Part shown: piece by piece, positions 9,095 to 18,604 of the stretch
How the letters are laid out: each line of letters opens with the position of its first letter
Numbering within the stretch: the stretch's first letter is position 1
Source of the DNA: Alishewanella longhuensis
GTDB lineage: Bacteria > Pseudomonadota > Gammaproteobacteria > Enterobacterales > Alteromonadaceae
Length of the DNA: 64,000 bases
Direction of reading: 5' to 3'
Assembly (NCBI RefSeq): GCF_014653435.1
Contig: NZ_BNAO01000001.1
Coordinates: 310,001 to 374,000, forward strand
Notes under the pieces: model-generated
Seen by the model: the letters and a program-made list of their open reading frames with translations, nothing else
What the model was told of the DNA's origin: nothing
Databases searched by the model: none
Program-made: the position numbers and the translations under genes

Positions 9095-11521
9095 ATGAAA
9101 AAGTTATTTAGTACCCTACTGCTGGGGACGCTGTTATGTCATGGCAGTTTGGCCTTGGCCACTGCGGTTGATTTGGGGTATCAACAACCCGCTGCCGAAA
9201 TTGTGGCGATAGTGGATGCAGCACCGTCACCTAGTGCGAGTTTAAGCCCTAATGGCTTGCTGATGTTAAACACCGGCTTTCCAGCTTTACCCAGCATTGC
9301 CGATTTAGCTGAGCCTGAGTATCGGTTAGCTGGGGTGCGTTTTAACCCGGCTAACAACGGACCAACCCAGCCGCGTTATATTGCCAGCATGCAGCTACTG
9401 GATATCGCCAGCCAGCAAAGCCGCAGTATTAGTGGTCTACCACAACAGTTAAAAGCGGTTAATCTTAGCTGGTCACCCGACAGCCGCTATTTGGCATTTA
9501 TCCAATTAGAAGCTAACGAAGCGCAATTATGGCGCATAGATATTGAAAAAGCCCGCGCCAGCCGCTGGGGCAAAGTCGCCGTTAACGCCATTTGGGGCGG
9601 TGGCTTACAATGGTCTGCCGATAGCAAAGCCTTGTATGCTTTAACGGTTCCGGTAAAACGCGGTGCTGAGCCAGTGGCCAGTAAAGTACCTACGGGCCCG
9701 GTCATTACCGAGGCTCGGGGGCGCACCGCACCTGCCCGTACTTATCAAGATTTGTTAAAAGATAAGCATGATGAAGCCTTGTTTAGCCACTTTTTTACTA
9801 GTCAGTTGGTAAAAATCACCCTAAATAACAAGCTACAGATATTGGGAAAACCGCAAATTTTCCGTGGTGTCGAAGTCTCGCCAGACAATAACTTTATTTT
9901 AGCTAGCCGCATCGAGCAGCCGTTTTCGTATGCCGTGCCGGTATCACGTTTTGCCTACACCAGCGAAGTATGGGACAACGCAGGTAAATTGCAGTATCAG
10001 GTAGTACAGCAACCGGTAGCGGATAACTTACCTATTGCTTTTGATGCAGTCAGTACCGGTCGGCGCAGTATTGGCTGGCGGCCAGATCAGGCGGCTACCT
10101 TGTACTGGGCAGAAGCGGCAGATGGTGGTGATCCAGCGAATAAGGTCGCAGTGCGTGATCAGTTATTTCAACTGGCTGCACCTTTTACTGCTGAGCCTGC
10201 TAAGTTGCTGGATCTGAGCTTCCGCTTTAGCTATCTGCTGGGTGCAGCCGATGGCAGTTTGATGGTATGGGAGAACTGGTGGCAGGATCGTAATGAAAAG
10301 GTCTGGTATTTGCCGGCTGGCGCCAGTGCGCAATTGTTATGGGAGCGCTCCTCTGAAGATCGTTACAATGATCCAGGTACGCCGTTACTTACTACCGCGG
10401 CCAATGGTCAGCGTTTATTACGGGTTGAAGACGGTGCTATCTATTTAACCGCCGTTGGCGCCTCAACCGAAGGGAATAGGCCTTTTATTGATAAGCGGCA
10501 GCTGGCAACAGGCGAAACGCAGCGGTTATGGCGTGCAGAAGCCCCCTTCTATGAGTACCCTATTACCTTACTGCCGTCTGGCAAGTTGTTAACACAGCGC
10601 GAATCGGCTGATTTACCGCCAGATTTCTATTTACGGAATTTACAAAATGGCGCGCTCACGGCGTTAACGCAAACGCCGCATCCTATGCCGCATACCCAGG
10701 GTATTAGCCGTGAACTGATTAACTATCAGCGGGCGGATGGTATTCCTATGTCGGCTACCTTGTTGCTGCCAGCAGGTTACGATAAAGCGCGTGATGGCGC
10801 CTTACCGACGATTGTCTGGGCCTATCCACGGGAGTTCCGCAGTGCGGCAGCAGCGGGGCAAGTAGCTGACTCACCTTATCGCTTTAACCGTATCGGTTAC
10901 TGGAATCCACAATTTTTAGCGACTCAGGGCTATGCGGTGTTTGATAGTGCCACTATGCCAATAGTGGGTGAAGGTGAGAAAGAACCGAATGACAGCTTTA
11001 TTGAACAGTTAGTGCTTAATGCCGAAGCGGTGATTGCTGCCGGTGTTGAACTTGGGGTAACGGATCCGAATCGCGTGGCGATAGGTGGCCATTCATACGG
11101 TGCCTTTATGACGGCTAACCTGCTGGCGCATACCAATTTGTTTAAAGCAGGTATTGCCCGTAGCGGTGCTTATAATCGTACCCTAACGCCTTTTGGTTTT
11201 CAGCGCGAGCAGCGTACCTTATGGGATGATCCTGAGCTGTATGCCAGGATGTCGCCATTTTTCCATGCCGAGAAAATTAAAACGCCGCTGCTGCTTATTC
11301 ACGGTACTGATGATAACAACTCAGGTACTTTCCCGATGCAAAGCGAGCGCTTATATCAGGCGATTAAAGGCAATGGTGGCACCACCCGTTTAGTGATGTT
11401 ACCACTGGAATCACATGGTTATCGTGCCCGTGAGTCAGTGCTGCATATGCTGTGGGAAACGGTTAATTGGCTGGATGAGTTTGTTAAGAACGCCAAAGTA
11501 GAAGATAGCTCAGCAGAGTAA
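9095..11521 (+). CDS. S9-family serine peptidase (prolyl-oligopeptidase superfamily, glutamyl-endopeptidase-like)
   Basis: An 808-residue exported peptidase with a signal peptide (cleavage near SLALA). Residues about 30-560 form a beta-propeller-like region, followed by an alpha/beta-hydrolase domain. The nucleophile elbow is GGHSYGAFM (Ser667), the acid lies in HGTDDNN (Asp739/740), and the base in ESHGYRARE (His774). The propeller region with NPANNGPTQPRY, and the GFPALPSIADLAEPEYRLAG start, resembles bacterial S9D members that cleave after Glu, but specificity cannot be read from sequence. AGGGAAG precedes ATG 9095. It is convergent with malQ and shares a bidirectional terminator. No functional link to starch is visible. 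Confidence 0.9.
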   Translation: MKKLFSTLLLGTLLCHGSLALATAVDLGYQQPAAEIVAIVDAAPSPSASLSPNGLLMLNTGFPALPSIADLAEPEYRLAGVRFNPANNGPTQPRYIASMQLLDIASQQSRSISGLPQQLKAVNLSWSPDSRYLAFIQLEANEAQLWRIDIEKARASRWGKVAVNAIWGGGLQWSADSKALYALTVPVKRGAEPVASKVPTGPVITEARGRTAPARTYQDLLKDKHDEALFSHFFTSQLVKITLNNKLQILGKPQIFRGVEVSPDNNFILASRIEQPFSYAVPVSRFAYTSEVWDNAGKLQYQVVQQPVADNLPIAFDAVSTGRRSIGWRPDQAATLYWAEAADGGDPANKVAVRDQLFQLAAPFTAEPAKLLDLSFRFSYLLGAADGSLMVWENWWQDRNEKVWYLPAGASAQLLWERSSEDRYNDPGTPLLTTAANGQRLLRVEDGAIYLTAVGASTEGNRPFIDKRQLATGETQRLWRAEAPFYEYPITLLPSGKLLTQRESADLPPDFYLRNLQNGALTALTQTPHPMPHTQGISRELINYQRADGIPMSATLLLPAGYDKARDGALPTIVWAYPREFRSAAAAGQVADSPYRFNRIGYWNPQFLATQGYAVFDSATMPIVGEGEKEPNDSFIEQLVLNAEAVIAAGVELGVTDPNRVAIGGHSYGAFMTANLLAHTNLFKAGIARSGAYNRTLTPFGFQREQRTLWDDPELYARMSPFFHAEKIKTPLLLIHGTDDNNSGTFPMQSERLYQAIKGNGGTTRLVMLPLESHGYRARESVLHMLWETVNWLDEFVKNAKVEDSSAE

Positions 11522-11562
11522 ACGTTAGAAAGATATCGTTGTTAAATGACAGCTAAAGCACT

Positions 11563-11591
11563 AAAAAACGCCGGTTAATCACCGGCGTTTT
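11563..11591. terminator. Bidirectional terminator between S9 peptidase and malQ
   Basis: An 11-bp stem AAAACGCCGGT / ACCGGCGTTTT with a 5-nt loop. It is flanked by A-runs on the left and T-runs on the right, so it can end transcription from both convergent genes. Confidence 0.88.
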
Positions 11592-11600
11592 GCGTGTAGC

Positions 11601-13742
11601 TTACTGGCTTCGCGCTTGTTTGATCTCACTGATCAATTGTTGCACATCTTGCCGCGTTACAATAGTTTCGATGTTTTCCGGCAGTTTTCGTCGCCAGTTA
11701 GGGTATTCAGTACTGGTGCCTGGGATATTAACCGGGGTTTCCAATTGCACCAAATCTTCCAACTGGTAAGCAAATAACTGGGCAGGTGTAGCGGCAGTGT
11801 ATAAATGGCAAGCCCGAATTAACTGGGCAGTGCTCTCAGTCGTTAAGCCCAATTGCTGTTGCATAAGTTGCTTCTCATCCAGGCGCAGCTGATGCAAATT
11901 ATCGGCTACTGCCGGGCTTGGAAACAGATCCAGTTTATGTCGCAGCGCGAGATCGTGTTCGCGCCAAAACCCAATTAAGGTTGGCATATCATGGGTGGTG
12001 ACGGTAGCTAATGCCAGTGGCGGATAGGTTTGATCACGATATTGATAACTACCAGGCTTTTGCTCCAGCATAAATACCCGATAGGAAAGCACCTGATAGC
12101 GCTGCATTAACTCGCTAATCTCTACCGGTACAGTACCTAAATCTTCGCCTATTACCACGCAATGATTGCGCTGACTTTCTAGCGCTAAAATGGCAAACAG
12201 CGCTTGTGCAGGCATGCTAATGTAAGCGCCTTGAGTGGCATCAGCCCCCAATGGGCAGCACCATAACCGCAAAAGTGCCATCACATGGTCCAGCCGTAAA
12301 GCGCCGGCATTGCGCATATTCGCGCGGATAAGCTCAATAAAAGGCTGATAGGCTTTTTGTCTTAAGGTCACGGGATTATAAGCGAGTAAGCCCCAATTTT
12401 GCCCTTTAGGCGCCATAATATCAGGTGGTGCCCCTACACTTAAATCCAGTAAGAAATCCTCTGGTGCGGCCCAGCTTTCAGCGCTGCTGCGACTGGTACC
12501 TACGGCGACATCGCAATATAAACCAATGGCCATACCTTGTTTACGGCACTCTGTCTTTACCTCTGCCAGTTGTTGCTGGGCCAGCCATTGCAAGTAAAGT
12601 TGTTGATTAATTTGTTCGGCATGTTGCTGGGCAAATTGTTGTACTGCTGGGCTTTGCGGGTTTTGGTATTCCGCGGGGAATTGCTGCCAGGCCGCCATAC
12701 TGTGATCTTGCCAAAACAGCGTGCCTTGCAACACTTTGAATAATGCCATTTGCTGTAAACTGGCGCCACCGGTTTGCACAAATTGCTGAAATGCCTGTGC
12801 CCGAGCGGTGTTTTGTGCTAGTTCGTCTTGTTTAAACTGTTGATAGAGCAGAGCCGCTACCTGGGTTTTTAAGTTAGCTACTGCGGGGTAATCTACATCA
12901 GATGCGGCGCGACAAGCGGTTAACTGCTGTTGAAATGCTGCAGAAGCAAACAATTGTTGTGCCGCAGCGCAAGCATGAAAGTCAGGCGTATCGTCTAAAG
13001 CTACGTAGAGCGTATTGAGCCACAAGCGGCTATTGGGGCTGTAAGGGCTGCAATCTTGCGGCAACAGCGGGTATAAGGCATGTAATGGGTTTAGGCCAAT
13101 AAAATCATTACCTTGTGCAGCCAAGGGGGCAACCATATTTTTTAAATCGGTAAAATCACCCATACCCCAATTGCGGCTTGAGCGAATGGCATACAATTGA
13201 ATCGCGGGGCCCATCGTTTTGTGTAAGATGGCACTGTCATGTAACTGAAAACAGCGTGCCGGGCTGACGATAAGTTGTTGCTGCAGCTGTTGCTTGCCAT
13301 CAGATAACTGTAATAGGTGATAGCCAGTTACTAAAGCGGCGTTAATATTAAGATCAAAGGCGAGTATTTTATCCGAGCCAAGTGAGTATTCCGCCACAAT
13401 ATCTTTTGGCTGCAAAACCAATTCACCTTGCAGTTGCTCGGCATTTTCCAGGGTGATTTGCCAGTGCCAATTACTGCTGGCCGTGCTGGCAGCCAATTGC
13501 AGACGAATAGTTAATGGTTCCCCTTCAGTATTAACGGAAACAGGTGCTAAAAGCTCTTGCCAGACTCGCTGCTGCAATTGCTGAATATGTGCTGCAACAG
13601 TTTGTTCGCTGCTAAGGTCAAAACCCATGGCTCGCAGAATGGCTTGCTGCACCGGCAGAGCAATATGCTCGGTATGGCCGTTAGCATGCACATAGCTGTT
13701 TTGCAAACCAGCCAGGCTGGCGAGCTGTTTAAGTTGTTCCAT
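11601..13742 (-). CDS. malQ: 4-alpha-glucanotransferase (amylomaltase, GH77)
   Basis: Disproportionates maltodextrins in the cytoplasm, transferring glucan segments between chains and releasing glucose. The 713-residue product has the enterobacterial-type N-terminal extension before the GH77 barrel. Catalytic motifs are RLDHVMAL (nucleophile Asp485), GEDLGTVP (acid/base Glu533) and TTHDMPT (Asp585). LYAIRSSRNWGMGDFTDL and SPYSPNSRLWLN are typical substrate-loop blocks. The frame extends 34 codons upstream to 13844, but ATG 13742 has an ideal AGGTGG seven bases before it. The protein is notably Gln-rich. It is divergent from the first TonB receptor across an intergenic region with two operator-like palindromes, so induction with that receptor is likely. 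Confidence 0.94.
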   Translation of the reverse strand: MEQLKQLASLAGLQNSYVHANGHTEHIALPVQQAILRAMGFDLSSEQTVAAHIQQLQQRVWQELLAPVSVNTEGEPLTIRLQLAASTASSNWHWQITLENAEQLQGELVLQPKDIVAEYSLGSDKILAFDLNINAALVTGYHLLQLSDGKQQLQQQLIVSPARCFQLHDSAILHKTMGPAIQLYAIRSSRNWGMGDFTDLKNMVAPLAAQGNDFIGLNPLHALYPLLPQDCSPYSPNSRLWLNTLYVALDDTPDFHACAAAQQLFASAAFQQQLTACRAASDVDYPAVANLKTQVAALLYQQFKQDELAQNTARAQAFQQFVQTGGASLQQMALFKVLQGTLFWQDHSMAAWQQFPAEYQNPQSPAVQQFAQQHAEQINQQLYLQWLAQQQLAEVKTECRKQGMAIGLYCDVAVGTSRSSAESWAAPEDFLLDLSVGAPPDIMAPKGQNWGLLAYNPVTLRQKAYQPFIELIRANMRNAGALRLDHVMALLRLWCCPLGADATQGAYISMPAQALFAILALESQRNHCVVIGEDLGTVPVEISELMQRYQVLSYRVFMLEQKPGSYQYRDQTYPPLALATVTTHDMPTLIGFWREHDLALRHKLDLFPSPAVADNLHQLRLDEKQLMQQQLGLTTESTAQLIRACHLYTAATPAQLFAYQLEDLVQLETPVNIPGTSTEYPNWRRKLPENIETIVTRQDVQQLISEIKQARSQ

Positions 13743-13845
13743 ATACCACCTGCTATTTTGACCAGCTATTGTTCTGGTCAGCTGTTGTTCTGGTTTGCAC
13801 TTGTCTGAGACAAGCATAAACAGCCTATTGCAAATAGGAAACATG

Positions 13846-13861
13846 CTGCATACGTATGCAG
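13846..13861. promoter_or_regulatory. Operator-like palindrome CTGCATACGTATGCAG (malQ side)
   Basis: A perfect 16-bp palindrome about 105 bp upstream of the malQ start. The inner 14 bases are identical to the copy at 55340 before the GH13/GH31 operon. A perfect even palindrome with a central CG is typical of LacI-family operators; a MalR-type regulator is inferred, not seen here. Confidence 0.75.
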
Positions 13862-13997
13862 TTTTTTTGGTGCAATCTTTGGCTGTAGTTCTTTAATGGC
13901 CGCGCCTATGTTTGCTATTTCGGCGTTTTAGCTCAGTATGCACAACGATAGTGCAGGTTGGTCATGTTTTGCACCCTGTTTGTGCGTCTTTTTTGCT

Positions 13998-14013
13998 ATG
14001 AATACGTATTCAT
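13998..14013. promoter_or_regulatory. Operator-like palindrome ATGAATACGTATTCAT (receptor side)
   Basis: A perfect 16-bp palindrome about 120 bp before the TonB receptor start. It shares the ATACGTAT core with the other three sites and its inner 14 bases are identical to the copy at 20167 before the second receptor. Confidence 0.75.
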
Positions 14014-14133
14014 ATTGAGCTGGCGAACGAATAAGTTTAATAAATGAGCATGGCGAAACCGAAGCTGAGCATTTTCAGCAAGACTTACGGATTTGCAGTA
14101 GCAAAACAACAACAGACCGGGGTAGATAGGGTT

Positions 14134-16968
14134 ATGAATAAATTTAAACTTAGCATGCTGACATTAGCATTAGCAGCGGCAGGTACCAGCTCAATGGTTT
14201 TCGCGCAGGAAACGGCTGATGCGCAAACACAACAGGCACAAGAAGAAGCTATAGAAGTCATTTCTGTAACGGGTTTTCGTGGTTCGTTGCAGCGTGCACA
14301 AGCGGTAAAAATGAGTGAAAGCTCAGTTGTCGAAGTGTTGTCAGCTGAAGATATCGGTAAATTGCCTGATACGAGTATTGCAGAATCGCTGGCGCGTCTT
14401 CCTGGTTTGGCAGGTGAGCGTCGTAACGGTCGTACCAGTGGTTTATCTGTCCGTGGTTTTAACGAAAACTATGTGGGAACCTCGTTAAATGGTCGCGAGC
14501 TGTTAGGGATGGGTGACAATCGTGGCGTTGAGTACGATTTATACCCATCAGAAATTGTGTCAACAGCCATTGTATATAAAACGCCAGACGCATCTTTAGT
14601 GGCGCAGGGCATTGGTGGCACCGTTAACTTGGAAACCGTTTCGCCACTACGAGCTGAAGCAACTCGAGCAGTAAATTTAAACTTAGAAAAAAATGCTGAG
14701 GACTCTGGCAACCCCGATTATGACAACAACGGACATCGTATTTCCTTTAACTTTGTAGATAAGTTTCTTGATGACAAGCTTGGCCTGGCCTTTGTTGTCT
14801 CTTCAATGGAAACTCCACGTCAGGAACAGCAGTTCCGTGGCTGGGGTTATGCCGACGCTAATCCGGATCGTGCTGCACCTGGCGTAACTGTGCCTGCGGG
14901 TACTGTGGTTTTGGGTGGTCATGATTCATTTACGCGTTCAGCTATGTTAGAGCGTGATGCGATAGCCGCTATTGTTGAGTATGCTGTGAATGATCGACTC
15001 GTTGTAAAATTTGATGGTTTGTATATCGACTTTACTGAACAAGATGTGCGTCGTGGTTTAGAGGAAGGTGGCGCTGAGTGGGGCACAGGTGCCTACACCA
15101 TCACTGGCGTTGAAAACGGTTTAGTGACCTCTGGTTTCCATGATGGTTTTTATTCTGTTGTTCGCAACGATTCGCGTCGCCAAGATGCAAAATTGAAAAC
15201 CTATGGCGTGAATCTTGATTATCAGATCAATGATTACTGGACTGCCAACCTCGATCTGTCAACCGGTAAAGTAGACAAAACCATTACTGATGTTGAAAGT
15301 TATTCTGGTGTTGGGCGTGCTGGTACAGCAAACCGCCCTCTTACCGCACGTGCTTGGCAGATGACGCCTAACGGTGTTCGTTACAGTAACCACCCAACTA
15401 TCGCACCTGTAGATTTAACTGATCCGAGCTTAATACTGTTAGCGGGTCCACAAGGCTGGGGTGGTGCATTAAATCCAGTTCAACGTTTCCAAGGCGTTCC
15501 TGGCTTTGGTCCTGATACGGCGCAAGATGGTTTTGTAAACCAACCTGTATTCTCTGAAGGGTTAGATAGCGTTAGTTTAAGTTTTGATGGTGAAGTTGAC
15601 TGGGGTATTTTTACTGGTGCTGAGATCGGCGTAAGTTACCAAAAACGCTCTAAAACCAAAAATAATAAAGGCGCTTTCTTAACCGCCAATACCTGGCCTT
15701 CTGCAGGTGCTATTCCTAACATACTGGGCGTAGCTGACTTAAGTTTCGTTGGTATTCCAGGTGTATTGGCCTATGACAGCTTGGCGCTTTATAACAGCGG
15801 TTTTTATATCGAGACTGATGCCGCTTTACTGGAAAATGGTCGTTTTGGTGACACTTACAAGATTTCAGAAACCCTAACCAGCTTATATGGTCTACTGCAA
15901 ATCAATACTGAAATTTCCGACATGCCAGTGCAGGGTAATGTGGGGGTGCGGATAGTACAGGCTGATCAGAGTGGTGTTGGTTATAATACCTTCTCTAACG
16001 CTCAAGGCTTTACTAATGCTCTAAATGCATCTGGTGATGCGAAGTACACCGATGTGTTGCCTAGCTTAAACGTGAGTGTTGAGGTGGCAAATCGGCAATA
16101 TGTGCGTACCTCATTGTCAAAGGTGCAGAGCCGGCCACGTATGGACCAAATGCGTCCGAATTCTCAGGTAACCTTCCAGTTTAATGACTCGAATGTGCTG
16201 AGCACTAACCCTGAAAATAGTCCTTGGGGCGGTAATTCCGGTAATACTGGTCTGAAGCCACTTGAGGCAAATCAGTTTGATTTATCTTATGAAAACTATT
16301 ATCACGATAATGGTTACTTCGCTGCCAGTTTCTTCTATAAAGATTTAACCAACTGGCACCGTAGTGAAACGGTCTTAACAGATTTCTCAGAATTTTATAT
16401 TCCGGGTTTTCACCGTTCATCAGAAGAAACAGGCTTCCAGCCGCCAGCCTTATTTGTGGGTGGTTTGTCAGTGGTATCTGATGGTTTAACCGGTTTTGTT
16501 CGTGGTTATGAGTTACAAGCCAGTGTACCTTTTGAAATCCTTCATCCGTCGTTATATGGTTTTGGTATTGTTGCCAGCGCCACCTTTATGGATGGAGAGT
16601 TAAGCGATGGTCAGCGTATTCCAGGTCTATCGGAAGAAATATACTCCCTAACCGCCTATTATGAATATGCGGGTTTTGAGTTCCGTATTTCAGGAACCAA
16701 GCGTGATGCCTTCTTAACAGAAACCAGAGGCTTAAGCTTGGCGTTAGATTCTGTTGTAGACCGTGGTGCCGAGCTATGGGATGCGCAGATTGGTTACGAT
16801 TTTACCGAATCGAATATTGATTGGTTATCGGGCTTACGGGTAACGCTGCAAGTACAAAATATAACCAATGAGAAGACGGTGCAGACGAATGGTTCTGATC
16901 CGCGTCAGATCACGCTGTTCCAAAGTTTTGGTACCAACTATATGCTTGGCTTGAACTATAAGTTCTAA
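14134..16968 (+). CDS. TonB-dependent receptor, probable maltodextrin transporter 1
   Basis: A 944-residue outer-membrane receptor. The signal peptide (MNKFKLSML...SSMVFA) is followed by a TonB-box-like AIEVISVTG and a plug domain with DIGKLPDTSIAESLARLPGL, GLSVRGFNENYV and the IGGTVNLET end. A long beta-barrel follows, ending in the outer-membrane signature Phe (LGLNYKF). The plug pattern is that of the TonB-Xanth-Caul group (TIGR01782). Substrate is inferred from neighbours (malQ, pullulanase) and the shared operator. The frame extends to 14044, but ATG 14134 begins the signal peptide and has AGGG just upstream. It is probably cotranscribed in part with the halogenase-like gene, with a hairpin between them. 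Confidence 0.9.
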   Translation: MNKFKLSMLTLALAAAGTSSMVFAQETADAQTQQAQEEAIEVISVTGFRGSLQRAQAVKMSESSVVEVLSAEDIGKLPDTSIAESLARLPGLAGERRNGRTSGLSVRGFNENYVGTSLNGRELLGMGDNRGVEYDLYPSEIVSTAIVYKTPDASLVAQGIGGTVNLETVSPLRAEATRAVNLNLEKNAEDSGNPDYDNNGHRISFNFVDKFLDDKLGLAFVVSSMETPRQEQQFRGWGYADANPDRAAPGVTVPAGTVVLGGHDSFTRSAMLERDAIAAIVEYAVNDRLVVKFDGLYIDFTEQDVRRGLEEGGAEWGTGAYTITGVENGLVTSGFHDGFYSVVRNDSRRQDAKLKTYGVNLDYQINDYWTANLDLSTGKVDKTITDVESYSGVGRAGTANRPLTARAWQMTPNGVRYSNHPTIAPVDLTDPSLILLAGPQGWGGALNPVQRFQGVPGFGPDTAQDGFVNQPVFSEGLDSVSLSFDGEVDWGIFTGAEIGVSYQKRSKTKNNKGAFLTANTWPSAGAIPNILGVADLSFVGIPGVLAYDSLALYNSGFYIETDAALLENGRFGDTYKISETLTSLYGLLQINTEISDMPVQGNVGVRIVQADQSGVGYNTFSNAQGFTNALNASGDAKYTDVLPSLNVSVEVANRQYVRTSLSKVQSRPRMDQMRPNSQVTFQFNDSNVLSTNPENSPWGGNSGNTGLKPLEANQFDLSYENYYHDNGYFAASFFYKDLTNWHRSETVLTDFSEFYIPGFHRSSEETGFQPPALFVGGLSVVSDGLTGFVRGYELQASVPFEILHPSLYGFGIVASATFMDGELSDGQRIPGLSEEIYSLTAYYEYAGFEFRISGTKRDAFLTETRGLSLALDSVVDRGAELWDAQIGYDFTESNIDWLSGLRVTLQVQNITNEKTVQTNGSDPRQITLFQSFGTNYMLGLNYKF

Positions 16969-17023
16969 CTTGGCTGACGACTCTGCTGTGGCAGAGTGGT
17001 AATGGTTACCTTTAACGCATTAG

Positions 17024-17045
17024 CCCGGCCTTATGGCCGGGTTTT
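17024..17045 (+). terminator. Hairpin terminator/attenuator between receptor and halogenase-like gene
   Basis: A 7-bp GC stem CCCGGCC / GGCCGGG with a TTAT loop, followed by TTTTC. It starts about 55 bp after the receptor stop and ends 15 bp before the next ATG. Read-through could set a lower level of the downstream gene. A second hairpin without T-run (ACTCTGC / GCAGAGT, 16980-16997) precedes it. Confidence 0.65.
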
Positions 17046-17059
17046 CTAAGGTGCAAGGC

Positions 17060-18544
17060 ATGAACGCTGTTAAAAAGGTTGTTATTCTTGGTGGTGGTAC
17101 GGCAGGTTGGCTAGCAGCTGCGTTACTGAAAAAAGTGTTAGGTAGTGCGATCGAACTAGAGTTAGTTGAATCGGATGATATCGGCACAGTAGGCGTAGGT
17201 GAAGCGACTATCCCCCCCATTCGCTTGGTTAATCAGGTATTGGGTATCAGTGAGGCTGATTTTTTCCGGGAGACCAAGGCTACAGTAAAGCTGGCAATCA
17301 AATTCGAAAACTGGAAGACCCAAGGAGAGAGTTATTTTCATACCTTTGGTGCCCCAGGCCGCAGCTTAGCTTTCTGCCATTTTCACCATTTGTGGCAACG
17401 GGCTAAAAAATTTGGTGAGCAGCCCAGTCTATGGGAATACGATCTTAATTATCTTTGCGCACTTGCCGGTAAATTTGCACCGATTAACAGCAAAGATGCC
17501 ATCTTAGAACTACCTTATGCCTACCATTTTGACGCCGGTTTATATGCACGTTTTTTACGTACTTATAGCGAGCGAATGGGCGTAGTTCGGACTGAGGGTA
17601 AAGTTGTCAGTGTCGAACAGTACACCAATGGTGATGTTAAACATTTAGTGCTGGAAGGGGCAAAAATAGTTAGCGCTGATTTGTTTATTGATTGTTCAGG
17701 GTTTAAAGGTTTGCTCATTCAAGACACCTTGAATACCGGCTTTGATGATTGGAGTCATTTATTACCTTGCGATCGTGCAGTTGCCGTTCCTTCAGAACGT
17801 TTTGAGCACACCCTTCCTTACACTCGTTCTATTGCCCACAGCGCAGGCTGGCAATGGCGGATACCCTTACAGCATCGCAATGGCAACGGTTTAGTGTTCA
17901 GTAGTGCCCACTATAGTGAGCAGCAAGCAGCCGATCTGTTGATGTCAAATCTTGATAGTAAGGCTTTGGCTGAACCGCGCGTGATCCGTTTTAAAACGGG
18001 GCGGCGGCGTAAGCAGTGGTATCGCAATGTGGTGAGTATCGGTTTGTCTAGTGGCTTTCTTGAGCCGCTGGAGTCAACCAGTATTCATTTAATCCAGTCT
18101 GGTATTGTAAGATTAATTCAGCTGTTCCCGCATCACGGCAACACGGCTGGGTTACAAGCCGAATACAACAAGCAATCAGAAGTTGAGTTTACCCAAATAC
18201 GCGACTTTTTAGTGCTGCATTATCATGTGAATCAGCGCCAGGATAGCCAGTTCTGGCGTGATTTGCAGCAACTTACTATCCCAGATAGTTTACGGCATAA
18301 AATCGCTATTTTCAGAGAAAATGGAGCCTTGTTCCGCGACCAGAACGATTTATTCCTGGAAAGTTCTTGGTTGCAGGTGATGATTGGCCAAGGTATAGAA
18401 CCGAAAGATTACCATCCAATGGCCAATAACTTTGAAGGACAGCAACTTAGAGAGATGCTAGAGGGGATCCGTCGTATTAAACAAGAGCCTTTAGCTAAGT
18501 TGCCCAGTCATGATGAATTTTTAAGACGAATTATGGCGAGTTAA
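17060..18544 (+). CDS. Tryptophan-halogenase-family flavoprotein associated with a TonB receptor
   Basis: A 494-residue protein of the flavin-dependent halogenase (PrnA/Trp_halogenase) family. The FAD-binding GGGTAGWLAA is at the N-terminus, then VGVGEATIPP, then the FETKATVKLAIKF-type block carrying the catalytic-Lys region, and GWQWRIPLQ, matching the halogenase WxWxIP motif. Homologues are common beside TonB receptors in carbohydrate loci of marine and aquatic proteobacteria, where their substrate is unknown. ATG 17060 is chosen over 17033 because AAGG precedes it and GGGTAGW then lies at the expected distance. Halogenation of free tryptophan is not supported by context. Confidence 0.85.
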   Translation: MNAVKKVVILGGGTAGWLAAALLKKVLGSAIELELVESDDIGTVGVGEATIPPIRLVNQVLGISEADFFRETKATVKLAIKFENWKTQGESYFHTFGAPGRSLAFCHFHHLWQRAKKFGEQPSLWEYDLNYLCALAGKFAPINSKDAILELPYAYHFDAGLYARFLRTYSERMGVVRTEGKVVSVEQYTNGDVKHLVLEGAKIVSADLFIDCSGFKGLLIQDTLNTGFDDWSHLLPCDRAVAVPSERFEHTLPYTRSIAHSAGWQWRIPLQHRNGNGLVFSSAHYSEQQAADLLMSNLDSKALAEPRVIRFKTGRRRKQWYRNVVSIGLSSGFLEPLESTSIHLIQSGIVRLIQLFPHHGNTAGLQAEYNKQSEVEFTQIRDFLVLHYHVNQRQDSQFWRDLQQLTIPDSLRHKIAIFRENGALFRDQNDLFLESSWLQVMIGQGIEPKDYHPMANNFEGQQLREMLEGIRRIKQEPLAKLPSHDEFLRRIMAS

Positions 18545-18604
18545 CGTTGCGCCCGTGACGATAATGTATCTGCCTTGGCCGTTGCTCAAACCGTCAGGGC
18601 TTTG

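Larger units (their letters stand above)
13743..14133. other. Divergent regulatory region malQ / TonB receptor
   Basis: This 391-bp gene-free stretch holds two palindromes with an ATACGTAT core (13846-13861 and 13998-14013), one nearer each gene. TTTGGTGCA and TTTTGCACC words also occur; similar TTTGCACCA words recur upstream of the second receptor and GCACCAAAA beside the 55 kb operator. Short in-frame extensions of both flanking genes run into it but have no ribosome-binding site. No RNA gene was seen. Confidence 0.65.
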
